Source: Bryoerythrophyllum caledonicum (lineage: Eukaryota; Streptophyta; Bryopsida; Pottiales; Pottiaceae). From it: a stretch of 64,000 nucleotides of DNA. The notes beneath the pieces were generated by a model. That model ran no database searches, was not told the origin of the DNA, and was given only the letters and a program-made list of their open reading frames with translations. The position numbers and the translations under genes were made by a program. Location: NCBI GenBank assembly GCA_963971425.1, contig OZ020521.1, positions 9,999,519-10,063,518 on the forward strand, in the 5' to 3' direction. Within the stretch, counting starts at the first letter, position 1. Each line of letters starts with the position of its first letter. Shown piece after piece: positions 21,939-32,563 of this stretch.

Positions 21939-23765
21939 ATGGCGAGACTCGCCCCGCCGCCGAAGTCGTTTGAGGAGGCGTACTTGCCGACGGCGACAGA
22001 CGCTCCGTCGCCGAAGTCGTTTGAGGAGGCGTACTTTCCGCTGAAGCTGAGCGACGCAGTGAAGCAAGGGACAAGGGAGAACCCGTATGACATTGTGATC
22101 GTGGGGACGGGGATGGGGGGAGGCGTGCTGGCCGGAGCGCTCTACGACGCCAACCAAGAACTCGGGGACAAGATGAAGAAGAGGATACTGGTGGTGGAGA
22201 GGGGAGGCCTGCTCTTCCATTCGCACTGTCTCAATACCTCCAGGCCCCCTGGTTTGCTCACGAACCGCGGCCAGCAGAACGACAGATTCTACGCTACGTT
22301 CAAGGACAACAAAGCGTGGACGATCAAGACGGATGGTGGCGCCAAAGATAATTGGGCAGGAGGGCCGCTCTACTGCTTGGGCGGGAGGAGCTGCGTGTGG
22401 GGCCTGTTTGCCCCCCGTCCCCATGTCAAGAGCCTGAAGAGTCACTTCCCATACGATGTGTGCCAGGACTTACACAACAAGTTTTTCCCTAAAGCGGAGG
22501 ATTTGATGAAGATTTACTCGCCCAAGACCAAACCTGTGCACCAGGCTCTCATGGACCACCTCAACATGGCGAACTACCTGGACGACACCAATTTAGGCGA
22601 GGCTGGAACTGAGCTGCAGTGGGAGTGGGGTAGGATCGCATCCGAGTTCTCAGACGAGAGGAACTTCGATTTTGCGGAGGGCGCCTACAGCACTGTGGAC
22701 AAGCTTCTGGAGATTGCAATGACCAATAAGGAGAAGAAGGACGCTGCTGAGAAGGAGGGCCGGAAGAAGAAGGATGCCAAGTTCCAGATAGTGCTGAATG
22801 CGAAGGTGATATCTCTAGAACCGGATCAACCCGACCACAAGGAGATGCACCCCTTAGTCAAGGTGGTTTTTGAGAATTGCAAGGACTTCACGTACAGCCG
22901 TCGCGTGGTGCTGTGCGCCGGAAGCGTGGAGAGCGCGGCAATCCTGCTTCGAAGCCCCGAAATCCTGCCTCAAAGCCCCAAAATAGTGCCGACGATAAAT
23001 ACACCCATCACGGATCACAACATTTATGGTGTGGTGGTGAAGTTCAAGTACGCCAACGAGGCGGATAGAGCCAAGATTGGACCGATGAAGCTGCAGACCT
23101 ACTTCCGTTTCGGTAATAAGAACGACTTAAACAATGCAGACAAAGACTTGATCGCGATTGCCAATGTGACCATCGACGTAGCGTCATTCCTTCCGAGGCA
23201 GAAGGCACCCGATAACAATGCGGATCCTGAACTCATTGTCACCTTCATCCTCCCTGCCGACCTCAACAAAGTCGACCATATCGACGCCACAAAGTCCACG
23301 CTCACCGTGACAATCAAGAGGGAACCCAATGTAAAGAAGAGAAAGGATATCATGTTTAGAATGGTCAGGGACATTCTCAAAGGTGTTAAGGAAGTGTTAA
23401 AACTCCAGATAAAGGATGACCCGAAGGAAACAGATCTTGTGCTGCTGCCACTTGGTGCGGTGGCTCACGAACTCGGCAGCTTGCCTATGCCTGGAGGGTC
23501 AGAGAAGTCGGAAGCTGGTCATGAGGCGGTTGTCGACGAGAACTTGAACGTGATAAAGCGCGTGGACAAGCGCGCGGACAAGAAGGGGACCCACTGCAAG
23601 CAAGAGACCTGGCCAATCTCGGTGTGCGACCTCTCCGTCTTCCCCTTCTCGCCCGCTGCCAATCCTTCGCTTACGCTCGCTGCGCTGGCTCTCAGGTTGG
23701 CATACCAGCTTGGTGCAGAACATGGACATGGTGGAGGACATATGCATGTTGTAGGACATGTTTAG
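21939..23765 (+). CDS. GMC-family FAD-dependent oxidoreductase, intronless
   Basis: 608 residues in one exon, about the usual length of the glucose-methanol-choline family, which oxidises alcohols or sugars with FAD. The FAD-binding Rossmann motif YDIVIVGTGMGGG is at about residues 50-62. The GMC glycine motif is GGPLYCLGGRSCVWG (about 145-160). The catalytic His is in VAHELG (about 510) and the Asn in SPAANPSLT (about 574), inside the family's C-terminal signature DLSVFP..PAANPSLTLAALALR. There is no signal peptide. The N-terminus holds a duplicated decapeptide (PKSFEEAY twice), and the C-terminus ends in a His-rich tail (EHGHGGGHMHVVGH). It resembles microbial-type GMC enzymes more than HOTHEAD or long-chain alcohol oxidases; the substrate is unknown. 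A decayed partial copy lies at 25.2 kb. Confidence 0.85.
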   Translation: MARLAPPPKSFEEAYLPTATDAPSPKSFEEAYFPLKLSDAVKQGTRENPYDIVIVGTGMGGGVLAGALYDANQELGDKMKKRILVVERGGLLFHSHCLNTSRPPGLLTNRGQQNDRFYATFKDNKAWTIKTDGGAKDNWAGGPLYCLGGRSCVWGLFAPRPHVKSLKSHFPYDVCQDLHNKFFPKAEDLMKIYSPKTKPVHQALMDHLNMANYLDDTNLGEAGTELQWEWGRIASEFSDERNFDFAEGAYSTVDKLLEIAMTNKEKKDAAEKEGRKKKDAKFQIVLNAKVISLEPDQPDHKEMHPLVKVVFENCKDFTYSRRVVLCAGSVESAAILLRSPEILPQSPKIVPTINTPITDHNIYGVVVKFKYANEADRAKIGPMKLQTYFRFGNKNDLNNADKDLIAIANVTIDVASFLPRQKAPDNNADPELIVTFILPADLNKVDHIDATKSTLTVTIKREPNVKKRKDIMFRMVRDILKGVKEVLKLQIKDDPKETDLVLLPLGAVAHELGSLPMPGGSEKSEAGHEAVVDENLNVIKRVDKRADKKGTHCKQETWPISVCDLSVFPFSPAANPSLTLAALALRLAYQLGAEHGHGGGHMHVVGHV

Positions 23766-25120
23766 ACATGGTGCAGGACATTCGAAGAAGCTGTGTCATA
23801 CACTTCTTTTGCCTTTGAGCTATACTTTTCTATCTTTTTTGTGTAAATAAAGTATAAAGTCCTTTCATTTTCTTTGTTATCTGTGAATAAGAACTAAATT
23901 GACCTTAAAAGAAGAATCTAAAAGAAATGGTAGAAAATGAAAAGACACAAGTCAAGTGAAAAGTTGTGAATGAGTAAGTTTCAACTATATATAGAAAATC
24001 TAGGTTCATTTCCTCTTTGAACACATCGGAAGAATGTGTATCCACTTTGTGAATTGTTGGAATACATTCAAGAAAGAAATGTATATCCATTGAATTGAAT
24101 ATTTTGTCTTTTATCAATTTGTAACACAAACTGTTGTTTTAACAACAATTATAAAATAAATACATATAACTTGAAGTGAATTCAATTTTGATAAAGTATA
24201 AATTGGAGTTCCCGGTCATTGAAATGATTGAAGAATATTTGTGAAGACTATAAATTTGGATTGTAATATTTTACATTACATTGAGAAATTGTGAGAAGTT
24301 TTAGAAGTTACAATTTGCCTATGTGCTTGGCTATTTGAGAATTATGTATAATTGCACCTATGTTGTGAATGTGTTTGAAATTCAAAGCCTATGGTCAAAG
24401 AAGATTATGAATATTGAATTGTACAATAAAAACAAACTTTGAATTATCAATTCCAATTATTGATAAAAGAAAAAGGAGTTGGATAAAGAAGGTGCATGAA
24501 GTTGAATTCTAAATTATTGTCTAATTGACTCCTACTATTGTGACCTTAATTACGTAACTACAACCGATCTAGATTCTCCCAACGAAGACCCCCACTATCT
24601 ATTTTCCCGGGTTTTTTTAATTCGTCTGTAAAAGATTCTACAAGCTGTGTTTGTATGGAAGGACATACCAGATGAGGGCATGTCATTTATGTTGAGTAGT
24701 AAGATGGTGCTGTCAGTGGCTTTATCACTCATGATGCTTTGTAGAACTTCCTCTTTTCCATCTTGAGATGATATATATAGTATGGAATGCCAAGACATAG
24801 TTGTGGTATTTTTTTATTGTATTTTTGTGAGAAATATGTCATAGGGTGCCCGTGGTGTTCATGTATTTCTAATAAGTAAAAATATTGTTAGTAACCATTT
24901 TGTTTTATTTTATTTTTGTGTGGGAAATATATCATGAGACACTTGATGTCATGTGAACTTCCCTCATGTGAACTGCATTGACCTTCAGGCCCCCTCTTCA
25001 TGCCAGTGTGCAAGTCTCAAAATGAAAGCTGCCTTATACCTCAAGTGTCCCACAATTCATAAAGGTTTCTTTATAGTATTTGCATCCAGTGAATGACTCT
25101 TGACATTAAGAGCATCTCCA
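23766..25120. other. AT-rich intergenic region, no gene seen
   Basis: This stretch downstream of the GMC gene has no supported coding frame or RNA gene. The first 60 bp repeat GGACAT/ACATGG motifs that continue from the His-coding tail of the gene. Confidence 0.5.
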
Positions 25121-25124
25121 AGGG

Positions 25125-25174
25125 AGCACCGAGACTTGTTTTTGTTTTGGGCAGAGAGGTTCTCGGTGCTCCTT
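25125..25174. repeat. 12-bp inverted repeat (hairpin) beside the GMC pseudogene
   Basis: GGAGCACCGAGA and its exact complement TCTCGGTGCTCC enclose about 25 bp. The preceding AAGAGCATCTCCAAGGG resembles sequence often seen at the ends of plant MITE/hAT-type elements. This may mark a small element next to the pseudogene break. Confidence 0.4.
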
Positions 25175-25225
25175 TGTTGTGGGCAGAGAGCTCCAAAACT
25201 TGCTTTGTTATCATCCAAACTTCCG

Positions 25226-25665
25226 AGCACAGACGAGGCTAGAACTGTTCTGCACTGGCAGTGGGGTAGGATCGCATCCGAGGTCTCAAACGACAGGAAC
25301 TTCAATTTTGCGGAAGGCGCCAACAACACTCTAGACAAGCTTCTGGAGATTGCAATGACCAATGCCGAGGAAAAGAAAGTTGCTGCAGATGAGGAGGGTG
25401 CCAACTAATTCCAGATATTGCTGAATGCGATGGTGGGCTCTCTAGACCTCGTTCCAAACTCCAAAGCGCAGAAGGGCTCCACAGAATCCGAGAAGTTAGT
25501 CGAGGTGAAAATTGAGGACACTACTTGTACGGTGAGCAGAATAGCAGCTTGTTCGGTCGACGTAAGGTGGTGCTGGTGTGGTGTGAAAGTTCCGGTTCAC
25601 AACAAAACACCCAGGTACATTCAAAATCTTATTGAGTTCGTTCTAGGGAGGGTCAAGTTCGACTA
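25226..25665 (+). pseudogene. Truncated, broken copy of the GMC oxidoreductase
   Basis: WGRIASEVSNDRNFNFAEG and TLDKLLEIAMTN match residues about 225-265 of the intact gene 3 kb upstream. Similarity continues through FQILLNAMV to about residue 315, then fades. A stop lies at about 25406 (TAA) where the parent has a Lys-rich linker. The FAD-binding N-terminus and the catalytic C-terminus are absent, so this is a fragment of a local duplication. Confidence 0.8.
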
Positions 25666-26442
25666 ATGTAATGTAAAACACAATCATTTACAATTAAAAA
25701 GGGGTTTTCTTTTCTTATGACAAAACTTAAGCTTTTCCACTCGACTGAAGGAATTAGTGTCACTCTTACATTCCTTCTTTTGATAATTAATTTAATTTCA
25801 ATTTCAATTTATCAATTATATGTTTTTTAAAAATTACAATCTTAAATAAATTAAAGTATTTCTTTAATTTTACAATGAAGAACTATTTTTTATATTTTTA
25901 TTGCTAATACAAATCATTACTCGTCCCAAGTATATGAAAATGTATCAACTTCAACACAAAAACAAACACAATGCAAGATACTTCTTACAAATCCCTTGAA
26001 AGAAGCTTCAATTTCACCAACATAATCTTCAAATACTAGCACTCCAAGCTAGGACTCACACTTTTATTCATAAGATGTGGTAAGAATAAACACAAAGATT
26101 AAGAAGATATAGTTCTATTTTCTAAGAGTTGCGCCTTTTACCAAATGCACATTTTCCATTTTTAACCCTTTTCACACTTAAACTACCATTTTGCCTTTTC
26201 TAAGCCTAAATGTGCAAATATTCCTATTCATTTCTAGTTTGTAAAGATCTACAATGCTTCTTACACTATGTTTTCTGAAAAAGACTAAAAACAAAAAAAA
26301 ACGTGTCTACATAGCCTCCTTCTTTAACGTGAAGACGCCCTCGTCAAACTAAAATTCTTAAATACTGAATGATGAATTTTTACTTTCTCTAGCGCTTTAT
26401 CTTCTTTTCTTGTATAAAGTCTTTATAATTTTTTGTATATAC

Positions 26443-26446
<4 letters not shown>

Positions 26447-26501
<55 letters not shown>
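26447..26501. repeat. (AT)n microsatellite
   Basis: About 55 bp of uninterrupted AT dinucleotides, ending 4 bp from the stop of the AT-rich frame at 26506-27300. Confidence 0.9.
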
Positions 26502-26503
<2 letters not shown>

Positions 26504-26505
26504 AA

Positions 26506-27300
26506 TTATTTCCAAATAAAGAAAACATTAAATATTCCGGGATTCCATATGTACGGATTTATTTCTGAATTCCAATTACAAATCTTAGTGTAAAATTTGA
26601 TATCATGAGTTACATAGTAAAATAAATCATTCATTTCAACGACAATGATCTGTAATTCCTCTGAAAACATTTCAATCTTTTGTTTTCTTTTAATTTGAAT
26701 GGTGTTTGTAATCTTGTTTACATTATAAGTCAACCATAACTTTTGAATCATAGAATTACATTCTTCAATATTTTTATTTTTATTTTTGAGGTAAAATATA
26801 TTTCTTTGAATATTCTTAGCTTTCATAATAGTAAAATTTAGAACACTAGAATGAATTTTATTTCTTTCGTTCTTTTTATAAATTTTTTTATTGCTTTTAT
26901 ATTTTAAATGTAAAGCTACTTCTTTATGATTTGATATTGGTGTTGTTTTTGTTATAAAGTGCATTCTACATGTTTCTTTTTCCATATCCATATTTGAAAT
27001 TGGAAGTTGTTGATTATTTTCAAGAAAATGATATTTCTTTACTATATTAGAACACCGTCCATAATTAGAAATATTTTTGTAATTGCTTACTTCATTGAAA
27101 ATTGGCTTCACTAGTTTAATAGTATTCTTATCCAATTTCTTGTTTTCATTTTCACATATACTTTGATAAGTCTTTCCAAAAATTGCTATAAATATGTTGA
27201 AATTTTGTAGCTTACATTGTTGCAAATCTTTATGAATTCTCATTTGATTGGTGTTATAATCAACTATGCCATTGTTCAACATTGTTTTTAAGTTTATCAA
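26506..27300 (-). CDS. AT-rich Lys/Asn/Ile-rich open frame of 264 codons, unrecognised
   Basis: The translation is dominated by Lys, Asn and Ile, with no obvious membrane segment or repeats, and its base composition is far more AT-rich than that of the host genes. It follows the coiled-coil frame 27331-28014 on the same strand, separated by one stop and about 30 bp, so both may derive from one coding region or two exons. I recognise no family. It could be mobile-element or foreign DNA, or an AT-rich chance frame, though 264 codons without a stop at this AT content argues against chance. Confidence 0.35.
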   Translation of the reverse strand: MINLKTMLNNGIVDYNTNQMRIHKDLQQCKLQNFNIFIAIFGKTYQSICENENKKLDKNTIKLVKPIFNEVSNYKNISNYGRCSNIVKKYHFLENNQQLPISNMDMEKETCRMHFITKTTPISNHKEVALHLKYKSNKKIYKKNERNKIHSSVLNFTIMKAKNIQRNIFYLKNKNKNIEECNSMIQKLWLTYNVNKITNTIQIKRKQKIEMFSEELQIIVVEMNDLFYYVTHDIKFYTKICNWNSEINPYIWNPGIFNVFFIWK

Positions 27301-27330
27301 TTCATGTTCAAATATAATAGCATGATTGGA

Positions 27331-28014
27331 TTAGCATTTTATATTACTTCCAACTTCAATTACACACTCTCTATTAGATTGAACATATTTTTCTAAATTT
27401 TTTTCAAGTATTAAAATTTGGTTTTTGAAAGTGTTATTATTTATTATAAGGGTATCTCTTTGACATGTAATTTTTAACAATTGTTGATTTAAACTCTCAA
27501 CCTCTAATTGCAAGAACTTATTACCTTCACCGTAATTGATTTCAAGCTCTTCTTTTGTAATCTTCGATTGAACTTTGGTATCTAGGCAAATTTGTTCTAA
27601 ATTTTGTACTTGGGTTCTTAAAGATGCATTTGATAGTATTAATGTTTCTTTTTCTTCTCTAGTTTTTGATAATATTATAAAGAATTTTTTATTCTCACTT
27701 GAAAGTTCATTTATTTGTTGTGATAAATTAGCTTCTTTATCTTTCCAAATACAAAATTTCTCTTGGAATTTCTTTTCTTCGTTTTCTATTTTAACTTTAA
27801 ATTGCTCTTGCATCTCCTTCACCTTCTTTACATCATTCAACTTGCATTTTGATTCTTCTTCTAGGATATCTTCATAACATTTTTTCCACAATTCTTCATT
27901 AATTTTAGCCTTTTTTTTTTCTATCTCTTTATTCTTTAGCATCTCCAAATAATTTAAATTCAATTGTCTTAAGTGGGAATTCTCTTCATTTATGTCTTGT
28001 AAATCCATTTGCAA
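27331..28014 (-). CDS. Coiled-coil protein frame of 227 codons, unrecognised
   Basis: ATG at 28014-28012. Nearly the whole frame is predicted by eye to be a long coiled coil, with heptad-spaced Leu/Ile and many Glu/Lys (for example NEENSHLRQLNLNYLEMLKN). It begins about 50 bp downstream (minus sense) of the 845-bp CTT/AAG repeat. No known family is recognised. Together with the frame at 26506-27300 it forms an AT-rich block bounded by microsatellites on both sides. Confidence 0.4.
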   Translation of the reverse strand: MQMDLQDINEENSHLRQLNLNYLEMLKNKEIEKKKAKINEELWKKCYEDILEEESKCKLNDVKKVKEMQEQFKVKIENEEKKFQEKFCIWKDKEANLSQQINELSSENKKFFIILSKTREEKETLILSNASLRTQVQNLEQICLDTKVQSKITKEELEINYGEGNKFLQLEVESLNQQLLKITCQRDTLIINNNTFKNQILILEKNLEKYVQSNRECVIEVGSNIKC

Positions 28015-28062
28015 TCCAATTAGACCCTACGAGAGAGCCTTTGCTTTCAGTGGCCTTTGACC

Positions 28063-28907
28063 CTTCTTCTTCTTCTTCTTCTTCTTCTTCTTCTTCTTCT
28101 TCTTCTTCTTCTTCTTCTTCTTCTTCTTCTTCTTCTTCTTCTTCTTCTTCTTCTTCTTCTTCTTCTTCTTCTTCTTCTTCTTCTTCTTCTTCTTCTTCTT
28201 CTTCTTCTTCTTCTTCTTCTTCTTCTTCTTCTTCTTCTTCTTCTTCTTCTTCTTCTTCTTCTTCTTCTTCTTCTTCTTCTTCTTCTTCTTCTTCTTCTTC
28301 TTCTTCTTCTTCTTCTTCTTCTTCTTCTTCTTCTTCTTCTTCTTCTTCTTCTTCTTCTTCTTCTTCTTCTTCTTCTTCTTCTTCTTCTTCTTCTTCTTCT
28401 TCTTCTTCTTCTTCTTCTTCTTCTTCTTCTTCTTCTTCTTCTTCTTCTTCTTCTTCTTCTTCTTCTTCTTCTTCTTCTTCTTCTTCTTCTTCTTCTTCTT
28501 CTTCTTCTTCTTCTTCTTCTTCTTCTTCTTCTTCTTCTTCTTCTTCTTCTTCTTCTTCTTCTTCTTCTTCTTCTTCTTCTTCTTCTTCTTCTTCTTCTTC
28601 TTCTTCTTCTTCTTCTTCTTCTTCTTCTTCTTCTTCTTCTTCTTCTTCTTCTTCTTCTTCTTCTTCTTCTTCTTCTTCTTCTTCTTCTTCTTCTTCTTCT
28701 TCTTCTTCTTCTTCTTCTTCTTCTTCTTCTTCTTCTTCTTCTTCTTCTTCTTCTTCTTCTTCTTCTTCTTCTTCTTCTTCTTCTTCTTCTTCTTCTTCTT
28801 CTTCTTCTTCTTCTTCTTCTTCTTCTTCTTCTTCTTCTTCTTCTTCTTCTTCTTCTTCTTCTTCTTCTTCTTCTTCTTCTTCTTCTTCTTCTTCTTCTTC
28901 TTCTTCT
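28063..28907. repeat. Perfect (CTT)n/(AAG)n expansion, 845 bp, about 281 units
   Basis: Every printed line from 28063 to 28907 keeps the exact triplet phase with no interruption that I could find. The six frames give Leu, Ser and Phe (plus) or Lys, Arg and Glu (minus) homopolymers, which should not be taken as genes. Long GAA/TTC tracts are known to form triplexes and to cause silencing (Friedreich ataxia FXN; IIL1 in Arabidopsis Bur-0). Confidence 0.95.
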
Positions 28908-30897
28908 GTAGTATAAACCTTCCAACCTGTTGAATCATAATTTTAAAAAAACTTGAGAATTTATTTTTTCAATAGTCTACACAAAGATCCTATGGTTAAA
29001 ACTAAAAGGAAACAATTTTTTCCTCCTTTTTGCTCTTTGAAATAGTATAAGTAGTTTCAAGGTGTTTTTGGTGACAAAGAATCAAGGAACTTTGGAAATT
29101 AATATTCCCTCAAATCCTTTTGAAAAATTCCATGGATAGGACTTTCCTAAAACATCCTTATTATACTTGATTAAAAGTGACTTTTATAAGTGCTGTGATG
29201 CCTACAAAAACCTACAATCATTTTATTTAGCTTTAAAGCCTTTAAAACATATTGTACATGATCATCTTCAAACAAAACTTTTTGAAATTTTAGATAAACA
29301 AGTTGAAAATCCAAAGTACTAATAGATTAACATACTTGCATCTTTTCACTTGTTGTGGTATGATTTGTCTAATAAAGGATTATTGAATCAAACATGCTTC
29401 TTATGCTCAATTTGAGCTAAAGATGATTTCCACTATCAACCCTTCAGTGTACATGGTATTGTAGCCAAGAACTTTAATTTTCAATTAATTCCTTTGAGAA
29501 GTGAAAAATGAAATGTCTGATTTTAATATCCAATTTGAATGGAATATTACTTCATCAATGAATAGAATGTTCCAAAAAAACTCACATTTTAAATAGAAGA
29601 GGCTTAGACATGAACTAGGTTGATGCGCTACTAGCTTCACAATGACACACAAGACATGAAGTAAACATTTATGAATAATTTCTAATGGTTTTTCATCTTT
29701 TATCTACTTGATTATACACTAAAATATTCCAAAACTCATGCCCAATAAGAAGGGAGTTTTGTAGATAAATAATAATGATCAACAATCACATAACAATGGA
29801 GTCTCTCAAAAATCAAATTTCAATCAAACCTTTAAACCAAAAGCAATTTCCATAAGTGTAAAATGAACTTCATAGTATGTGGTGTGATTTGTAGGCATTC
29901 ATTGTATTTAAGTGTATTGAACATGTTTGGCAAATATGTTCCAAAGTTTTCCAAGAGTTCTATAACTCCAAATCATGATCCAACTTTTGTAAAGTGTGTG
30001 CAAGGTAAACCCCCTGGTAACCAACCCAAATTCATAATCATCACCTATAAAATCATCACCTATAAAATTAGGGTATATCCAACCCACTTCCATCCCATTA
30101 CCACCCATTCACCCATCCAAACAGAGGTTCCCTATCCATCATAAACCCTTACTTTTGGTCAGCGCTTATGGGGTATCTATGGGCATAAACATGGAAACAC
30201 ACTTTGAAAATTCATAACTAATTCACATGTCATTAGAAAAATATGAAATCACTTGGGTTGAAATCGCAATTCTATTGGCTATCAATGAAAAATGAGTGTG
30301 TAATTCATTCCTCTCTCCATATATGCACATTGTTGAAGTTCTCAGTCATGGGGGGATACCTGAATGTGTGCAAGTCCACAATCTAGCTCCTCACGGATTT
30401 AGCACATGCAGAGACCAAAAACTGCATCTTATCACTTGTGCTCAACTTTCTTCAGCTAAAAATGATCTAACAGTACAAATAGAATCATGGAATCAACTCA
30501 ACTACTCCCTAGATTCGACACACCACAAAGAAAGAGAGAAAATTCATCCAGCAACTGAATGTTGTTATGAGGACAGATTGGGTCCATTTACAACATGCAA
30601 AACACGAACAGAACGAATCAAAAGAGCAAATCAAATACTTGCCACAAATTTCCACAAATGCAACGATGACCTGTATGCTACACGATATTCCACTAAAACT
30701 GGTGCTGCTACAAAATGACGCCACCAATTGTTCTCACGACAAAACAGGGAACTAGAGCTAGGTTTCTTGTATGAAACTGAAACGCTAAAAAGCGTGTGAG
30801 TTCCCGAAATGAAAGGAAACAATGAAAAGCTACGCCTTGAAAGAAGAAAGAACCCGCAGATAACCTAGTCAACCACATGAATGATAACCATACCAGG
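28908..30897. other. AT-rich intergenic region, no gene supported
   Basis: Only short frames with no recognisable protein content. A small direct repeat (ATCACCTATAAA twice, near 30038-30068) is present. Confidence 0.5.
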
Positions 30898-32563
30898 CTA
30901 TGGTTGAGCTCCTGATGCTGTGGCGGACTTGTTGTTGTTGTTGTTCTTGGCCACTTCATCTTCATATGGATCGCTGTCGTACTCGTCATCATCCGACTCA
31001 GCCCTGCCCCTCATTTGCGACTTCTTCAGGTCCTTGAAGCGGCTCACCCCCTCCGTTCTCTCTTTGTACTTTTGATAGCCGAATGCAGCGCCCACCGACA
31101 CCGCAGCCACCACTGCACCTGTGATGAGAAGAGCACCCCACCACTGCACCAAATGTTCCTCAGATTGGATGCGAAAAGGATCAATCTTCGATACACAAAC
31201 TACTCGCACATCATTCTCACGCCTAGACACTAATTGGCAATCACTTCCCTGAACATTATTAGTTAGATACTGATTGTGCTACTCCCTTTGACATTTTTTT
31301 TCTCTACTCTCATGTGATGAATCTAACGTACTGCACCTACACGATAGAGACTATTGTTAAAATACAGAAATGATGTCAAAAAACTGTAGACCAATGCACA
31401 TCTAGAAAGTTTTGCACAATAGTAAAATATGAAAAAATTGTAGCCATCAAGTCAATTTAGTGGTTACAGATTAAATTCGTAGAACACCAGGAAGGTTAGG
31501 TCGGCGGTTTTCACCTTGATATTCTCTATGACCAATTTGTAGTTTGTTCTCTACTCATGTGAGAATAATTACTGCATCTACAAACAGTGCCTCAAAATAT
31601 TGAAAGAACTTAGAATGTTTGACATGCACTGAGAATTTCCATCTAGAAAGTTTTTCAAAGCGGTACTGAAAACGAAAAAAAATGTAACGAGCGGGTCAGT
31701 CTAGCGGCTAAAAGCCTATCATTCACATGCAAGCACATGTAGAAGAAGAAGAAGATGAGCATGTAGGTTTAGCAACGCACCTTGATTCCAGAGCCACCGG
31801 AGGAGCCGTGATCAGTGGCTAAGGAGCAGATTGCATTCCCTTGCCATTCAGGTGGGCAATCGCACGTCCCACTTGAAGTGCACGTCGCATTGTTGTAGCA
31901 GTAGCCGATTCCACAGGCCTTCCCGGCTAACTGGCACTTCTCACCCGCGAACCCGAGCACGCAAATGCATGCGCGAGTCGTGCCTAGCATGCCGCATGTG
32001 GAGTTTACTCCATTGTCCACGCAGTAGAACGGATCGCCCGCGGTCGAACTGCAGTAGTGGCTCGGTTGGTCGCAGAACTGCCCTCTGCAAACACCAACAG
32101 CGTCCCCTCAGTCAAGGATAACCCTTCAAAGGTACCATGAGTTTTGACCTCATTTCCATGATCAGCTTCGAGAGGGAAAATGCATACGCCTTAGATTCAT
32201 GAGGGTTCTCCTTCATTCTCAACGGCGGCTAAAAATACTTCGAATTCTAGCAGCTACTAAGAGTGAGGAAAGAGTAGCATTCTAAATCAAAAGAGAGGCA
32301 TCTTTAGAAGACTTTACAAATGTATCTAAAAAACATCAGAGAACTAAGGATTGGGAATCCTCGAAAAGAAAACGAAGAATCTGAAGAAGGATGGTGAGTT
32401 CTTACCCCAAGAAGGACGGCTCTGTCCCATTATTTGGGGTGCAGAGGCAATTGCCATCTGTGCCGCAACCGTTCTTACATCGAGGGTCACAGGCCGGCTG
32501 TTGCGACCTCACACTTTGAACTAACAAAATCAGCGCCAGAAAGCAGCAGCCGAGCTTCATCAT
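30898..32563 (-). CDS. EGF-like, Cys-rich type I membrane protein
   Basis: Three exons, 32563-32406, 32084-31781 and 31248-30898, all GT/AG and in phase, give 270 residues. The start is the first ATG of ATGATGAAG. It is followed by a clear signal peptide (MMKLGCCFLALILLVQSVRS), then about 150 residues with regularly spaced Cys (CDPRCKNGCGTDGNCLC, then ACICVLGFAGEKC and ATCTSSGTCDCPPEW) typical of EGF-like repeats. One transmembrane helix follows (WWGALLITGAVVAAVSVGAAFGY), then a charged cytoplasmic tail with an acidic cluster (SDDDEYDSDPYEDE) and an Asn run. The predicted site is the plasma membrane or endomembranes with the EGF part outside. The role is unknown. It is divergent from the VOC gene at 33491. 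Confidence 0.8.

Noticed and set aside
26506..28014. Organelle DNA insertion as source of the AT-rich frames
   Set aside because: No plastid or mitochondrial gene was recognised in either frame or around them, so the source is left open.
28027..28938. Four 280-300-codon frames of poly-Leu, poly-Ser, poly-Lys and poly-Arg
   Set aside because: All are readings of the CTT/AAG repeat and carry no independent coding evidence.
30296..30718. 140-codon plus frame upstream of the EGF-like gene end
   Set aside because: No recognisable protein, no splice or codon-use support, and it lies in a region without conserved motifs.
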